A stretch of 64,000 nucleotides of DNA, taken from contig OY811986.1 in NCBI GenBank assembly GCA_963681505.1, positions 606,001-670,000 on the forward strand, given 5' to 3'. The notes under the pieces were generated by a model that was not told the DNA's origin, made no database searches, and saw nothing but the letters and a program-made list of their open reading frames with translations. The translations under genes and the position numbers were made by a program. Every line of letters starts with the position of its first letter. Position 1 is the stretch's first letter. This document shows positions 26,815 to 39,700 of this stretch, piece after piece. This DNA comes from Eunapius fragilis. Lineage: Eukaryota > Porifera > Demospongiae > Spongillida > Spongillidae.

Positions 26815-28552
26815 AAATACATCTTCATACACATAGCAACATACCCATAGTTGAGTTGGATGTACCCATATTTAGACGTACCCATATTTGGACGTACCCA
26901 TATTTGGACGTACCCATATTTGGACGTACCCATATTTGGATGTACCCATATTTGGACGTACCCATATTTGGACGTACCCATTGTGCCTGTGATTGATATG
27001 GAGCTCTGGCCAACGTCAAGGTCAACGTAACATGGCTGCCTGTTCATCCGCACAGCACAGTTGAGGAGGTAGGTGCATAGTGTGCTCTTCCCCACATCTG
27101 TCGGCCCTGCAACCACCACCTGTTCCAAGAATATACTGTTACCATTCTGCCCTGCCCCCTTACCTCCATATTAACCCCCATCCCCTTACCTCTCTTCCCT
27201 TCACACCTTCTCCCACACCTCCACATACCCTCCCTCATACACACCTTGGCTCCTATCCTTCCAGCCATTTCTGCCTTTCCCCTCAGCTGGTCGATGGCCA
27301 CATTGGTGTTCAGATACACTATCATTGGAGTCTCGTGTGATGTGTAGGCTATGTCCGGGCTCCCAACCACCTTGGAGATTAAAAAGTCATCTTGAAACTA
27401 AATGTGTTTCCAAGACAGTGCTTAGGGGTACCCTGATGGTGCAGCCATGCCAGGTGAATATGGCTATCTTGGACCTGTTCGGCACGGAGTACACCTGTCG
27501 CTTTGCTAGCTCCGCCCCAAACACCTCTGCGGTACCGCCCATCAGCTGGGTCAGGTAGGGAGTTGAGAGGAGAGGAGAGAGATGGGTGAACATTGCTTGC
27601 ACTGAGTCAGGCCAGTGATGGAGCTACAGAACCTTCACAGGCCAGTGATGGAGCTACAGAACCTTCACAGGCCAGTGATGGAGCTACAGAACCTTCACAG
27701 GCCAGTGATGGAGCTACAGAACCTCCACAGGCCAGTGATGGCACTACAGAACCTTCACAGGTCAGTGATGGAGCTACAAAACCTTCACAGGTCAGTGATG
27801 GAGCTACAGAACCTTCAAAGGTCAGTGATGGTGCTACAGAATCTTCACAGGTCAGTGATGGAGCTACAGAACCTTCACAGGCCAGTGATGGAGCTACAGA
27901 ACCTTCACAGGCCAGTGATGGAAACCTTCACAGGCCAGTGATGAAGCTACAGAACCTTCACATTACAAAGCTCTAGCACACACAAATCATGCCAGTATCG
28001 TTTCCTCTTCACGTACATAACTTATTGCAAGGATACAGCATTCCTACTGTGGGTGTGGTCTGCTGATACAAACCTTACAGGTTAGAGGTTGCCCTTGGGT
28101 GAAGGGTGAAGGATGGGGTCAAAGGGAGCCACCCCCACCCGCAATTAAAACATTGATGAAACACAACACTAAACCCTTTCGCGCCAAAGGAGGCGGGGCA
28201 TTCCGGGTTGTTGCTCTATAGAAGTTTTAACTTTGTGTACACTGTTCAGCTGGATGGCTTCAAGGTGTGAAGGGACACTCGATTGGAGCCTTGCCGCCCC
28301 ACATACACACGAAGGCCCTTCGAATCGTGCACATCCAATACCAATCAAGCACTTCATCACCTGGATATCTACGCTTTGCTCCGTGTTCGTCTCCAATCTC
28401 AGCTCCGATTCAGTCTCGAGCCTCCAGTCTTTGAAAGGTCTCGTGTCGGCTGCCTCGGGTTGTCCATAAGCCTAGGCATGTTACATGGGTGACGTAAACA
28501 AGGACACCCCTCCCCTTATCAGGGACAGGAGTTCGCTTACCTCCTGCGACAT
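24718..28552 (-). pseudogene. CLP1: CLP1, copy 2 (frameshifted as assembled)
   Basis: All eleven exons are present at an offset of about 11.48-11.54 kb. Exon 8 carries an extra base (near 25,648), exon 10 carries two compensating one-base changes in G runs, and exon 11 lacks one G (near 24,787). Exons 1-7 appear identical to copy 1. The lesions are in homopolymers and cluster toward the contig end, so this is probably the same locus assembled twice. Confidence 0.65.
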
Positions 28553-28746
28553 TTATATAATAACAGCCACGCGGGTGTCTAGTCCCCAGACCCTGAACAC
28601 TGCAGCTGCTATTAAAAAAATCTTATACACACTGCCCGATGTTTTTTAATTTGAGCTCGTCTCCCTCACCCTTGTGGAAATGATCTCCCCACCTTTGTCA
28701 TTTTTATACTGTCACATACACTTCTGCACACCCACCACACAAAAAA

Positions 28747-29769
28747 TTAGCACACCATCTGGAATGTTGCCTGGAGCAACAGATGGTCAGAGGATAAGAA
28801 CTCATGGGGCTGGGGACCTAGGCCCTTGAGGGTAGCGTGGTGTGGGATGGCCTTCCTGCTCAGAAGGTGGAGCCCCCTGGCCCTCCCACCTCCTCCCACC
28901 CCACACACCGGTCCAAACAGGATATAGTCAACTGTCTCGAAGGCAGCTTGATGATAGGTTGTGGCAGTCCCATGGTTGTAAGGGGTGTGGCCATATGCCG
29001 AGCAGAAGTTAAAGGAGTGAGAGAGTACCCCTGATGATGATGTAATCCCAGGGGGGCCATCTTCATTATTGGAACCCCCCAACATAGACTCCGGTGAACT
29101 TCCATCTACGGAGCAGGCAGATGGGGAAGAGGAAGCACTGGTCTGGGGAGGAGTACCGAGTTGTTGGGGAGAGGATGGTGGGAGGTGCCCCAATGGAGGC
29201 GTGGCAAAACAACCAGCAGTAGACCCTGCTGAACCAGTCTGCCCCCCTAAGCCGGCTATGTCACTGCCCCCAACAGATGAACCGATTGGTCCCACCAAGC
29301 CAGCTACGTCACTGCTCCCTACAGATGCGAGGCTGTACTTGCAGTTACTGCCTATCCCCAGGTGGGAAGGAAGGAGGGGTACAGGGATTCTTCTTCTTTG
29401 TCGGCCTTTCTTCTTGTAGTACCCAGCTATGTCCCAAGCCGAGAGGCTCTGGTAGTCCAGACGGCCATCCCTGAGGAAGCTGATCAGAGGGGAGGTGGGG
29501 ATGGAGTTCATGTCTCCACAGACCACTACGGGGCACGTCTGGTCCCCAGACCCCTCTGCAGCTGCCGAGTGCAGCTCTGCTAGGAGACACACCATCTGTG
29601 CTAACTTGATTTCCCCGGCCCTTGGGTTGAAGAGGAGGTGGGTGGTTGCCACGCAGAAGGTGTGGCTTTCACTGATGGGTGGAGCTTGATCACGTCGCTG
29701 CGACCTTTGGAAATGAGAAAGGGGGGGGGACGTATCACCATGGTAACATGTCCATATACACACATACAC

Positions 29770-29822
<53 letters not shown>

Positions 29823-31046
29823 TGGTGATAGTCTTTTCCATCTCAGCCTGAGGATCAGTGCTACATTGTCCTTGTTGAGTGGCGTGCAGTTCCTCTGATA
29901 GGTTATAGCTCTCACTTCCATGGCCTCGAGCACACTGCTCTTGTAGAACATGGCACACCCATCTAAGTGCTTCCCTGTTCTCTTCTGGTACACACCTTCA
30001 TATCCTGGAGACAAATATAGAGGAGGGGTGGGGGATGGGGAGGGGAGGGAGGGGAAGAGAGAGGAGGGAGGGGGAGGAGGGGAGGGGGAGGGGGAGGGAG
30101 GGGAGGAGAGGGAGGGAGGGAGGGGAGGAGAGGGAGGGAAGAGGGGAGGAGAGGGAGGGAGGGAAGAGGGGAGGAGAGGGAGGGAGGGAGGGGAGGGGAG
30201 GAGAGGGAGGGAGGGAGGAGAGGGAGGGAGGGAGGGGAGGAGAGGGATATGGAGAGGGGAGGCAGAGGGGGAGAGATGGAAGGGGAGGGAGGAGTGTGTG
30301 TGTGTATTTTGATGCAGAGGTAAAACGTACACTAATTGCTGCTAACATTCAGGCCACATATGTGAGGTGTGTTTTACTATAAACCAACAAAGATGGGCCT
30401 ACATAATGCAAACACATGAACTATATATGCACATAAACCCATCAAAGGTGTGAACACTTGCTGGTGAACTGACCCCTTTCAGCTAGCTGAGGTTGGTACC
30501 AGGAAAAGAAGTGCTCCTCCTGTACCTCTTGAAGGCATATCACCTAGGCAACAAAACAATCACATCTCACAGCTCCACCCCCTCTTTCTCTTTCCCCACC
30601 TTCACTACTATGGCCACCAATTTAGAGAGGTAGTGATATGTTTTAAACATGGAAGTGAGTTTAACCTTTATCTCTGCCCATTCCCCTCCCTCCCTCCCTC
30701 CTCCTCCCCTTCCTCTTTGTCATCCTCCCCTCTCCTCCCTCCTTCTCCTCCCTCCCTCCTCCTCCCCTTCCTCTTTGTCATCCTCCCCTCTCCTCCCTCC
30801 TTCTCCTCCCCTCCCTCTTTGTCATCCTCCCCTCCCTCCTCACTTCTGCATCACTTTCAACCAGCTCCCTCATGAGGTTGTGTTTCCTGTACTCCCAGTC
30901 AAGCAGGCTTTCAGGACAGTGTGTGTACAAGTTTGGATTCTTATGAATCAGGTCCTGGGCCAGCACATTGTAGGTCACCACAGAGAAGCTGGGACCACTG
31001 CTTCCGAGGGGGCTGGCCACTGCTTCTGTTTGGCGCACTGGAATGC

Positions 31047-31087
<41 letters not shown>

Positions 31088-31560
31088 GTATGTGCATGTA
31101 TGCATGTACATATAGATACTTGTGTCGCTGACTGGTTGGCTACTCCTACTCTCATACCTGACTGATGCGTAATAGCCATTAGCAGCACCAATAGTGGACT
31201 CCAAATGGAAGCACGGAGCCAGGGGTGCGAATGGGGGCACAGCAGCCTGCACAGTGCGTGGTAATGATGGAGGCCTGAAGATGGAGGAGAAGTGGACAGG
31301 AGGGGGTGGATGGTCTCTGTGTGAGAAAGTGTGCAAGTTGGAACCAGAATGAGAAGTACTGACACGAAACAGTAAAAAAACATGTGGTGCGCACCAGTAG
31401 CAGGTATATAAAAGCCACTTGGTGCCATGAAGCTAGCGGGAGCGACTACACGTCTGACTACCAAGTCCATGCTAAGGCTAGACGGACGACCGTCGAATAC
31501 TGATTGTGTCCCGTCTTCAGCGCCGAGACTGCACACCTCCTGTACATCTCCGTCAGACAT
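28747..31560 (-). CDS. ANGEL: ANGEL, copy 2 (identical frame)
   Basis: Six-exon gene as at 17,263-20,077, shifted by 11,483-11,484. All catalytic motifs (VICLQEVQ, CGDMNS, SSDHLLL) are present. The only clear difference is CA-repeat structure after the exon 5 donor. It should be counted as one gene with copy 1 unless read depth shows otherwise. Confidence 0.75.
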
Positions 31561-32915
31561 AGTCTAGTTGCAAGCAGTGATTACAAGCCTGGTATGACCA
31601 TATGTACGTACTACACATAACGTTCCTCCCAAATTATTAGTACACTGCGGTAAAATCTGACCTAGCTACCCCATGGCAACGTACTGAACCTTCTCCAATA
31701 CCTGGTACGAAGCTCCACGGAGCGGGGAAGGCGGTAAGTGGGTGACGGCCATGTGCGATACGACCGGAACAAAACGTCCTGGACGGCATTAAACCGAGGT
31801 GGGCGTTGGCTAGAACCTTGTTGACAGCGATACTCATAGAACTGGTCTTGCGTGGCGGAAAACCTCCGTTTCATCGCAGACGTATCGCGCGACATCACAG
31901 CAGCAAGCCGCGTCCTAACCAGAGATACTATAGATACGGTATATATCTGTCCTGACCAAGGAACAAAAGTAAACGACGAACGACGTATTCGGATATCTCC
32001 GGACGTTTCCCAGGTGACAGATTAGTTCAATGCGCTATGATTTTAACCCTTAAAAGGCCAAGGGCATAATTATATGCATGACAATCTGTTCTCATGACAT
32101 TGTTATAATTCATGCATATCTTGCTATTCAAGACTTGGTGGATGTCTCTTTCAACTTCTCTGAATTAAAGCATGTTAAAAGACTACATGGTGTGAAAGAG
32201 CTAGGATGCAACTGTGGTTGATTAGGTAAACATGTACACCATGCTAGACTCCATCGTTAAGAGGGAGGATTTGGGAGTTGTGACAAAGAAGCAGTGTGGG
32301 GACTGTGCTTACAAGTATAGTAATAATTTGCATCACTTTGCAAATTACTACTGTGCAACATAAACTGTTAACACTGTACTCCCAGGTCCACAGTACTCCC
32401 AGGTCCACAGTACTCCCAGGTCCACAGTACTCCCAGGTCCACAGTACTCCCAGGTCCACAGTACTCCCAGGTCCACAGTACTCCCAGGTCCACAGTACTC
32501 CCAGGTCCACAGTACTCCCAGGTCCACAGTACTCCCAGGTCCACAGTACTCCCAGGTCCACAGTAGGTTTGCACATTTTTTATAGGAGGAGAGGTGATAT
32601 GTTGGTTTAGTGCATGGCTGTATATGCATGTCAGCAGTTACCATGGGTACATGTGTGATTTGTTAGTTCTAAATGTCAATATTGCATGCATATTGTAGAG
32701 TCCCACCTCACCGGTACCAGGAATTAATATTTCATGATATGACTATTTACCATTTGATTGGCACTTTGTTCAATACCATGCATTACAGTGCAATAAGATA
32801 CACATCAGGCGTTCAAAGGGTTAAAAATATAATTATATTGTCCCATCTGATATCAAAATTCACTTCCGACGTGTGGCAACACAAAACAGAACAAGACATA
32901 AAAATTTAATTAAAA

Positions 32916-33165
32916 TAAAATTTGTGATGTAGGATTTGTAGACAGCAATTGAGTAAAAAGTAAGGAAACAAGGAATTACGGATATTAGTTCATTTAATTA
33001 TAAATATTACAGACCTACATTTAGCACAGAATTTCAAGGAGGTAGATTTGCTAAATAATGTAGGTCTGTAATATTTATAATTAAATGAATGCCTAATATC
33101 CGTAATTCCTTGTTTCCTTACTTTTTACTCAATTGCTGTCTACAAATCCTACACTAATTTCATTT
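32916..33165. repeat. Hairpin with ~100-bp arms and ~35-bp loop
   Basis: The left arm (GATGTAGGATTTGTAGACAG ... CAGACCTACATTT, to 33,021) is mirrored by the right arm (from AATGTAGGTCTGTAATATTT near 33,057 to TACAAATCCTACA near 33,155). The two arms differ by a few bases. Copy 1 of this locus is cut at the loop end of the left arm by the N gap. Confidence 0.9.
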
Positions 33166-33219
33166 TAATTAATATCTTGTTTCACACATTTTTATGCATG
33201 AGAATAAACGAAGGAGTAA

Positions 33220-33270
33220 GGGGGCTTGTCCAAACTGTTTTTGGAAAAATTAGCGTCATTGTGACGTTAA

Positions 33271-33301
<31 letters not shown>

Positions 33302-33475
33302 GAGGCTGTGACGTTAACAAAAATTTTATTGTCCGCAAGTATTGTTTTATAATACGGAACATCTAGTTAGCTGCAGCGTTGACTCCAGTGGCAGCAGTTA
33401 CGTCTATTCAGACTACACTGCACATTGAGTAATGTTTCATGCTACTAATCTAACAAAAACTCTATGACGCTTAGA

Positions 33476-33506
<31 letters not shown>

Positions 33507-33560
33507 ATGTTAACGTCACAATGACGCTAATTTTTCCAAACATAGTTTAGACAAGCCCCC
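33220..33560. mobile_element. MITE-like element with poly(G) tracts and TAA target duplication
   Basis: Termini are GGGGGCTTGTC...GACAAGCCCCC. The inverted similarity extends about 50 bp inward through TTAGCGTCATTGTGACGTTAA. TAA flanks both ends (33,217-33,219 and 33,561-33,563). Inside are two G runs of about 30 and 25 bases. No coding region is present. Confidence 0.75.
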
Positions 33561-33949
33561 TAAGTATATATATGCATATTGAGGCATGTATTCGACAACC
33601 TTAGAATCATACTCTATCGTAGCACAAGAGATCGTTTGATCTGCTCACATGCAATCGAACAGTGGGCAAGGGTGGGGTGCAATGGGTGGAGCAGGGCACC
33701 AGCTAGATGCTGTACATGTAAGCCGGGATCCGCCTCTGGTAATAAGCTAAAATTATAAACATGTATTATATCAGAGATACATGTATTGAATAATCGTGCT
33801 ACTGTGCCGTGTCATGCAAGATTATTAGTTCGCATGGCGAGGAAATAATTCATCCCAGCGCAATCACATGCATGCACTTAACTAACTTGGTCGGAAGATC
33901 GGTACGGCGCAAACGGTAGCCCTGCTATATAGCATTCAAAAAACATTAG

Positions 33950-34460
33950 TTGTAATTGTAAAAAATATACGTATAGTGTTTGATTTAAGGTGAAGTCCAC
34001 CCCTCCCCCTTCCTCGTCGCCTTCTATAAGGCCGAGCTCCGGGAGGCCCCCGGTATGGATGAGGAGGCCATAAAGCTGGGGGCAGTGGCGGAGCGGGGGC
34101 AAACAGAGCTGGGGGCAGTGGCGGAGCTGGGACAAACAGAGCTGGGGCCAGCAGAGCAGGGGCCAGCAGTGGCGCAGGTGGGAGCAGCGGAGCTGGGGCC
34201 AGCAGTGGCACAGGTGGGAGCAGCGGAGCTGGGGCGAGTAGAGCTGGGGGCAGTGGTGGAGCTGGGGCAAGCAGAGCTGGGGCCAGCGGAGCTGGGGCAA
34301 GCAGGACCGGAGCAGGGACCAGGACCAGTACTGGTGAGTAGGGAGGGCCCTTCTCACCCGAGTCATCCAGGGTGACATCAGACATATTTGCAGCTTTGTC
34401 TTCCGTGGCCTACAAGGGTAATAATATAAATCCTATGTACACATGCATACCTCTTCCATA
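33950..34460 (-). CDS. Doubtful low-complexity gene (Pro/Ala/Leu-rich)
   Basis: On the minus strand a short start exon (MEE, donor near 34,450), an exon with ATEDKAANMSDVTLDDSG (34,355-34,411) and a Pro/Ala/Leu-rich exon can be joined with consistent phases. The opposite strand is also open over the GC-rich repeat (Ala/Gly/Glu-rich). Nothing recognisable is encoded. The region is an imperfect 15-24-bp repeat, so frames are unreliable. Confidence 0.2.
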
Positions 34461-35309
34461 TCTTCAGTAAAGATATATTGTAAAGAGTGAGTGAGAAAAG
34501 TTGCTTTATATAAACCAAAACTGATCTAATACGAGGGAAGGATTAAATTATTGGAACGGCCTCCCATGTGTTGAACAAACCAACTATATATGTGGTGGTG
34601 GGGGTGGGGCTGAATTAAGATGGCCTGCATTTCAAAAATGTTAATGGCTGATATATGTGAAACTGCACACAATCACGTGTAGAGAGAGGCCTAGGGTTGC
34701 TGCCACTTTAAATTGACTTATGCATAGGTAAAAATATTTTTAAATATTGTACTAATTGTAGTATACATAACTATTCCTCTATCTCACACAACATTGATTT
34801 CTCTCTTGTACCAGACGACATCAGGGAAGGATTGCTCTATGTGCATGTTTTCTCATAGCACCCCATAGTACATGTAAGACCACATGCTGGGCTATACCAT
34901 ATGTGTTATGCACACAGGAAGGAGGCAGGCTTTCAGCTGAAAACAGGAGAACATCATGGAGGACATGTTTTAGCAGCCATAGAAGCTATGACAAGGTTTT
35001 AGACCACACACTGTGCCACCATATATGGAGGAAGGGGCAGGCTTGTGGTTTTATGGATGCAAAGTTGCCAAGATAAATGTTGACACAGAGAAACTTGTTC
35101 ACATGCCATGCAGCTGTAGACAGCAATATATTACATGACATAAACACATACATGGGAAGGAGGCAGGCCTATTTTAAATATAAGGTAAATATGATGTTTT
35201 AGATATTATATGCGCATCCCCGTTAAATTTAGATTTGTTATTCTGAGTGAGGTATGATTCTATTACCAAATTTTAAAGCATGAATTATTCACGCGCAAGG
35301 TATGGAGTA

Positions 35310-35535
35310 TATGGGGCAGTGCAATAGAAATTTGGGCTTATGTAGGACAACTAAAAGAAAGTAATGCTTGCCATTGATACGTATGGCTAATTAAATATTC
35401 AGCGCTTTGTAGCTCTATGATACACTATTCAATTTTGGATGCGTAAGAACTGAGAGCGCTATCCTGTATCCAAAAACTTAAATTTGGAAAAAAAAAAAAA
35501 AGCAAAAGCCCAATTTTCTCTTGCACTGCCCCATA
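35310..35535. mobile_element. MITE-like hairpin element, family member B
   Basis: Termini TATGGGGCAGTGCAATAGAA and their inverse (27 of 30 bp match) enclose a core with CGTATGGCTAATTA, ATTCAGCGCT and GGATGCGTAAGAAC. The core is shared with the elements at 10,938 and 40,709, but the termini are not. Confidence 0.75.
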
Positions 35536-35609
35536 TGAATTGTGGGCGTTATTCGTTTTCCTATCTACATGTAACTCGCAGACGACTCGCAAGAACACAT
35601 GCACGCGCA

Positions 35610-35647
35610 CACAATATGTCCTACCTTGCGTGTAGGACATATTGCAC
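35610..35647. repeat. Small hairpin
   Basis: ACAATATGTCCTAC and GTAGGACATATTG form an inverted repeat around a short loop. A comparable hairpin (CCTACATAGGACCTAC / GTAGGTCCTGATAGG) lies near 36,287-36,322. The rest of 34,460-35,700 has no evident gene. Confidence 0.7.
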
Positions 35648-35689
35648 CCAAACATTGCAAACACTCCTACCTCATATAGGATTTCTTTT

Positions 35690-36039
35690 CCTGCGGCTGT
35701 TTATCCTTGAGATATCTCTCTTGGCCTTTGCATTTTCCTGATATTGATCTTGTTTGGAGGCTAAAATTAGTTCTCTATTTTGATCATAGTAGGCCTTCAC
35801 GCTATCCTTCTTAAGTTCTTACTTTCCGGATCAAGCCAGTATTGGGCCTTCATGCTATCCTTCTTACTCTCAGGATCGGCTTTGTAGCGCTTCCTGTCGC
35901 AAGTCTTCTTTTTTTCATACGCTTCTTGAAAACTGTGACGCTCCTCGATATCTTGCGACTCGCCAACATAACAGTCATCATTTAACTTTGCGATCTTCCT
36001 TGCACGATTCTTTTCTCTTCGCGATCGACGTGACTGCAA
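35690..36039 (-). pseudogene. Fragment of a repetitive basic protein (ADPESKK repeats)
   Basis: The minus-strand frame starts MQSRRSRREKNRARK and runs into repeats of the type YKADPESKKDSMKA. A small out-of-frame insertion (CTTAAGAA, near 35,808) shifts the frame. The continuing frame downstream gives further repeats and ends near 35,680. Such Lys/Glu/Asp repeats occur in my recollection in N-terminal regions of mobile-element proteins of invertebrates; that link is weak. It looks like a relic. Confidence 0.4.
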
Positions 36040-36718
36040 TAAACCTCTTATCCGAGCAAATCTTATCTTATCAGATCCGGAAGAAGGAGAAACTTTTTTT
36101 CAGGTTCGAGTGTGGGAACGAGAGAGTGTTATCTCTGTTGTCTGAGCTTTCTAAGCGTCGGCAGTTTTATTACATTGTAGGTAATTGTTGGCTGTATCCA
36201 AATACGCTCGCTAAAGTCCAACTGATTCTACGGTGCAACGGCAATAGTGGAATCTGGTGTTTGCTAATCGTATTCATCACACTTCAAATCCTACATAGGA
36301 CCTACTAACGTAGGTCCTGATAGGAATGCAACACCGAAAAAGATGTGCTTCTAAAGGTCCAGCAGTTATAGTTGAAGGGCTCTAGCAGTCTAGGGTATGC
36401 GTCGTGCCATGTATCCTCATCGAGCAGTCTGCTAATAAAACTGTTCGCTTTTTTGTTTTGTTATAATAATGCTATTGATATAGCCTATAGCAGACATAGT
36501 TGCATGCAAAGTAGGCGCTTCATTGTCGTCAGACCTTCACACACACGCACTCACACAAAAAGTGGAAAGTATGATAAAAGGCTCAGTTTTAAATGGAAAA
36601 TGAAACTATTAACCAATCAACGGATGCGGAGCATATATGTGTGTGTGTCATATACATTATATGATATTCATAATACGTGCCTTGTTGTATCACGTGAGAG
36701 CTCATGCAGCGTTCGGAG

Positions 36719-39700
36719 ATGGCTGTGCTCCTGCATCTTTCTCTCTTGTTTCTTTTAGGCGCCCAAAGTGAGCCAAGGATGTGGTGTAGCATGCCCGATT
36801 CCCTCTTTGCACAGCTAGCGGGCTGACGATGTCTAGAGATTTCTAATATATGGATTTATATGCATTTTCTCTGTATCACTCTATGCGTAGCCATGGCAGC
36901 CAACACGTTTCGCTTTGGCAACATGTTCGGGGACCACATGGTACTTCAGAGAGCGCCTAGGTCGGCCAACATCTGGGGCTACATCGAGGGATGCGACCAG
37001 GTCACCGTGGTGTTCAACGGACAGGGCGCAACGGCCAAGCTGATCAAAGGTTAGGTAGCCGTGGGAGAGACAGACATAAGGACAGCCAGACGTCCCTCTG
37101 CGGAGGTCCCACGTGCGCGAGCGTGGCGTGCTGCATGCATGCAGGGGGCGGGGCTCTGAAAACGTGATTTCTTTCTTGCAACAGCGCCGTGTCTGATATA
37201 ACATATACTCTGGCTGTGTGATGATTTTCCTTTCTCTTGGTTACAGACAACGCAACCATGTGTCGGTGGGTTGTGTCTCTTCCTCCTACCAGTGCCATTG
37301 GTCCTTTCAACGTCACCGCCACATCCAAGGTATCTGGGTCCATCTCCCTCAGTGATGTCCTCTTTGGAGATGTGTACATCTGCAGTGGCCAGAGCAACAT
37401 GCAGTTCACCGTATCAGAGGTGGGCATCATTTAGAGGCGTAGACTTTATTATAGTTCATGTGCAAAGCATAGTACAAATTTAATGATAGAGAGAGAACAT
37501 GAGGTGTAGTTAATGATCTGTTTCCCTTTGCAGGTGTTCAACTCCACAGAGGAGATAGCAATGGCGGCTAACTATCCTTACATAAGGCTGTTCACAGCTT
37601 CTCTTCAGTCTTCAAGCACACCTCTGTTGGAGTTGCTCCAGGTGGAACAGTCATGGAGCGTGGCTAGTCCAGGTATGTAGCTATGGACTGTGGCTAGTCC
37701 AGGTATGTAGCCATGGGTATGAACAAGTGGTCATGTGAATACCCCACCTGTCCTTTCACATGTCCTCCCCCTTTCTACTCCATTTCATCCCTTCTTCACT
37801 TGCATCAACTCCTCCCCTCCCCTCTTCCCCCCCCCCCCCCCCGATAGCCTCTGTAGGGGGTCCAGACTGGGGTTACTTCTCTGCTACCTGTTGGTTCTTT
37901 GGAAGGAACCTCTACGACCAACTCCAGTACCCCATTGGCCTGATAGACACTGACTGGGGAGGTACCAGAGTGGAGGCGTGGTCTTCTCCTGATGCCCTGG
38001 CCAAGTGCAATGCTTCCCTTATAAGGTATTGATATGATCAGCCTACCTTACAAGGTATTGATATGATCAGCCTACCTTACAAGGTATTGATATGATCAGC
38101 CTACCTTAAAAGGTATTGATATGATCAGCTTACCTTACAAGGTATTGATATGATCAGCCTACCTTACAAGGTATTGATATGATCAGCCTACCTTACAAGG
38201 TATTGATATGATCAGCCTACCTTACAAGGTATTGATATGATCAGCTTACCTTACAAGGTATTGATATGATCAGCCTACCTTACAAGGTATTGATATGATC
38301 AGCCTACCTTACAAGGTATTGATATGATCAGCTACCTTACAAGGTATTGATATGATCAGCCTACCTTACAAGGTATTGATATGATCAGCCTACCTTACAA
38401 GGTATTGATATGATCAGCCTACCTTACAAAGTATTGATATGATCAGCCTACCTTACAAGGTATTGATATGATCAGCCTACCTTACAAGGTATTGATATGA
38501 TCAGCCTACCTTACAAGGTATTGATAAGATCAGCCTACCTTACAAGGTATTGATAAGATCAGCCTACCTTACAAGGTATTGATATGATCAGCCTCCAGCC
38601 TAAGCAAACATTAGATACAAGAGAACCATTTAAATCCTTTGGTCTTTGGGGGGAGGGGGGGGGGGGGGGGGGGGGGGTGGAGGGCAATTAAACAAGCAAA
38701 TGATATTCATGATTTGATAGCGTTCTTTTTATGTAGTGATTTCTTGGGTGTGGTCTTTGGGTGTGGTCTCCTTCCTCTTCCAAACATTCTCATCATGACG
38801 TCACATATGCTTATGTTTCAGCCAATCATCTGTGCCGAAGATGGATGGGCCGGGTCTCATTCCTAAGATGAACGGTCCGGATCCCAACACAGCCACGGTC
38901 CTTTGGAATGCCATGATTTATCCATTCCTCAATGTGACCATCTTTGGAGCCATCTGGTACCAGGGAGAGGCCAATGCCGGCTACACTAACTACAACTGCA
39001 CCTTCCCCGCCATGATAGACGATTGGAGGGCCAAGTGGTACACATCATCTTATGGGAACACAGACCCCATGTTCCCCTTTGGGTTTGTACAGGTATGGGA
39101 ACACAGATCCCATGCTCCCCTTTGGGTTTGTACAGGTATGGGAACACAGACCCCATGCTCCCCTTTGGGTTTGTACAGGTATGGGAACACAGACCCCATG
39201 TTCCCCTTTGGGTTTGTACAGGTATGGGAACACAGACCCCATGTTCCCCTTTGGGTTTGTACAGGTATGGGAACACAGACCCCAGTTCTCCTTTGGGTTT
39301 GTACAGGTATGGGAACACAGACCCCATGTTCTCCTTTGGGTTTGTACAGGTATAAGGCTCTTCTAACCATTTGATCAACCAGCTTGTACACCCTGTATAT
39401 CTCTGTATACTTCTGCATACTAGCACATACGCCTCCATATACCTGCATACAGACATGTACAAATATCCTCTCCTCCCCATGTAGCTATCAGCTGATGGTA
39501 CCACCAATGTGACTGTGGGGGGTTTCCCCACAGTCCGCTGGGCACAGACGGCTAACTATGGCTACGTGCCAAACCCTCGCATGAAGAATGTCTTCATGGC
39601 TGTGGCCATGGATCTGGGAGACCCCACCTCCCCCTACGACAGCATCCACCCAAGGGACAAGCAGGACGTGGGGGCCAGACTGGCGCTGGGTGCCAGAGCT

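Larger units (their letters stand above)
21740..33021. other. Copy 2 of the 11.5-kb block
   Basis: Same content as copy 1. Small indels are concentrated near its left end (21.7-25.8 kb): a lost G in the hypothetical gene, +1 base in the FKBP-like gene near 24,409, +1 A in CLP1 exon 8 near 25,648, -1 G in CLP1 exon 11 near 24,787. From 27 to 32 kb it is essentially identical to copy 1. This edge-weighted error pattern is what an unmerged, poorly polished contig end would give. Confidence 0.8.

Noticed and set aside
23512..31560. Second set of FKBP-like, CLP1 and ANGEL genes as true paralogues
   Set aside because: The near-identity and edge-clustered homopolymer errors beside a 200-N gap favour one locus assembled twice.
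34055..34375. Plus-strand 106-aa Ala/Gly/Glu-rich ORF
   Set aside because: GC-rich imperfect repeat open in several frames. No start context or domain.
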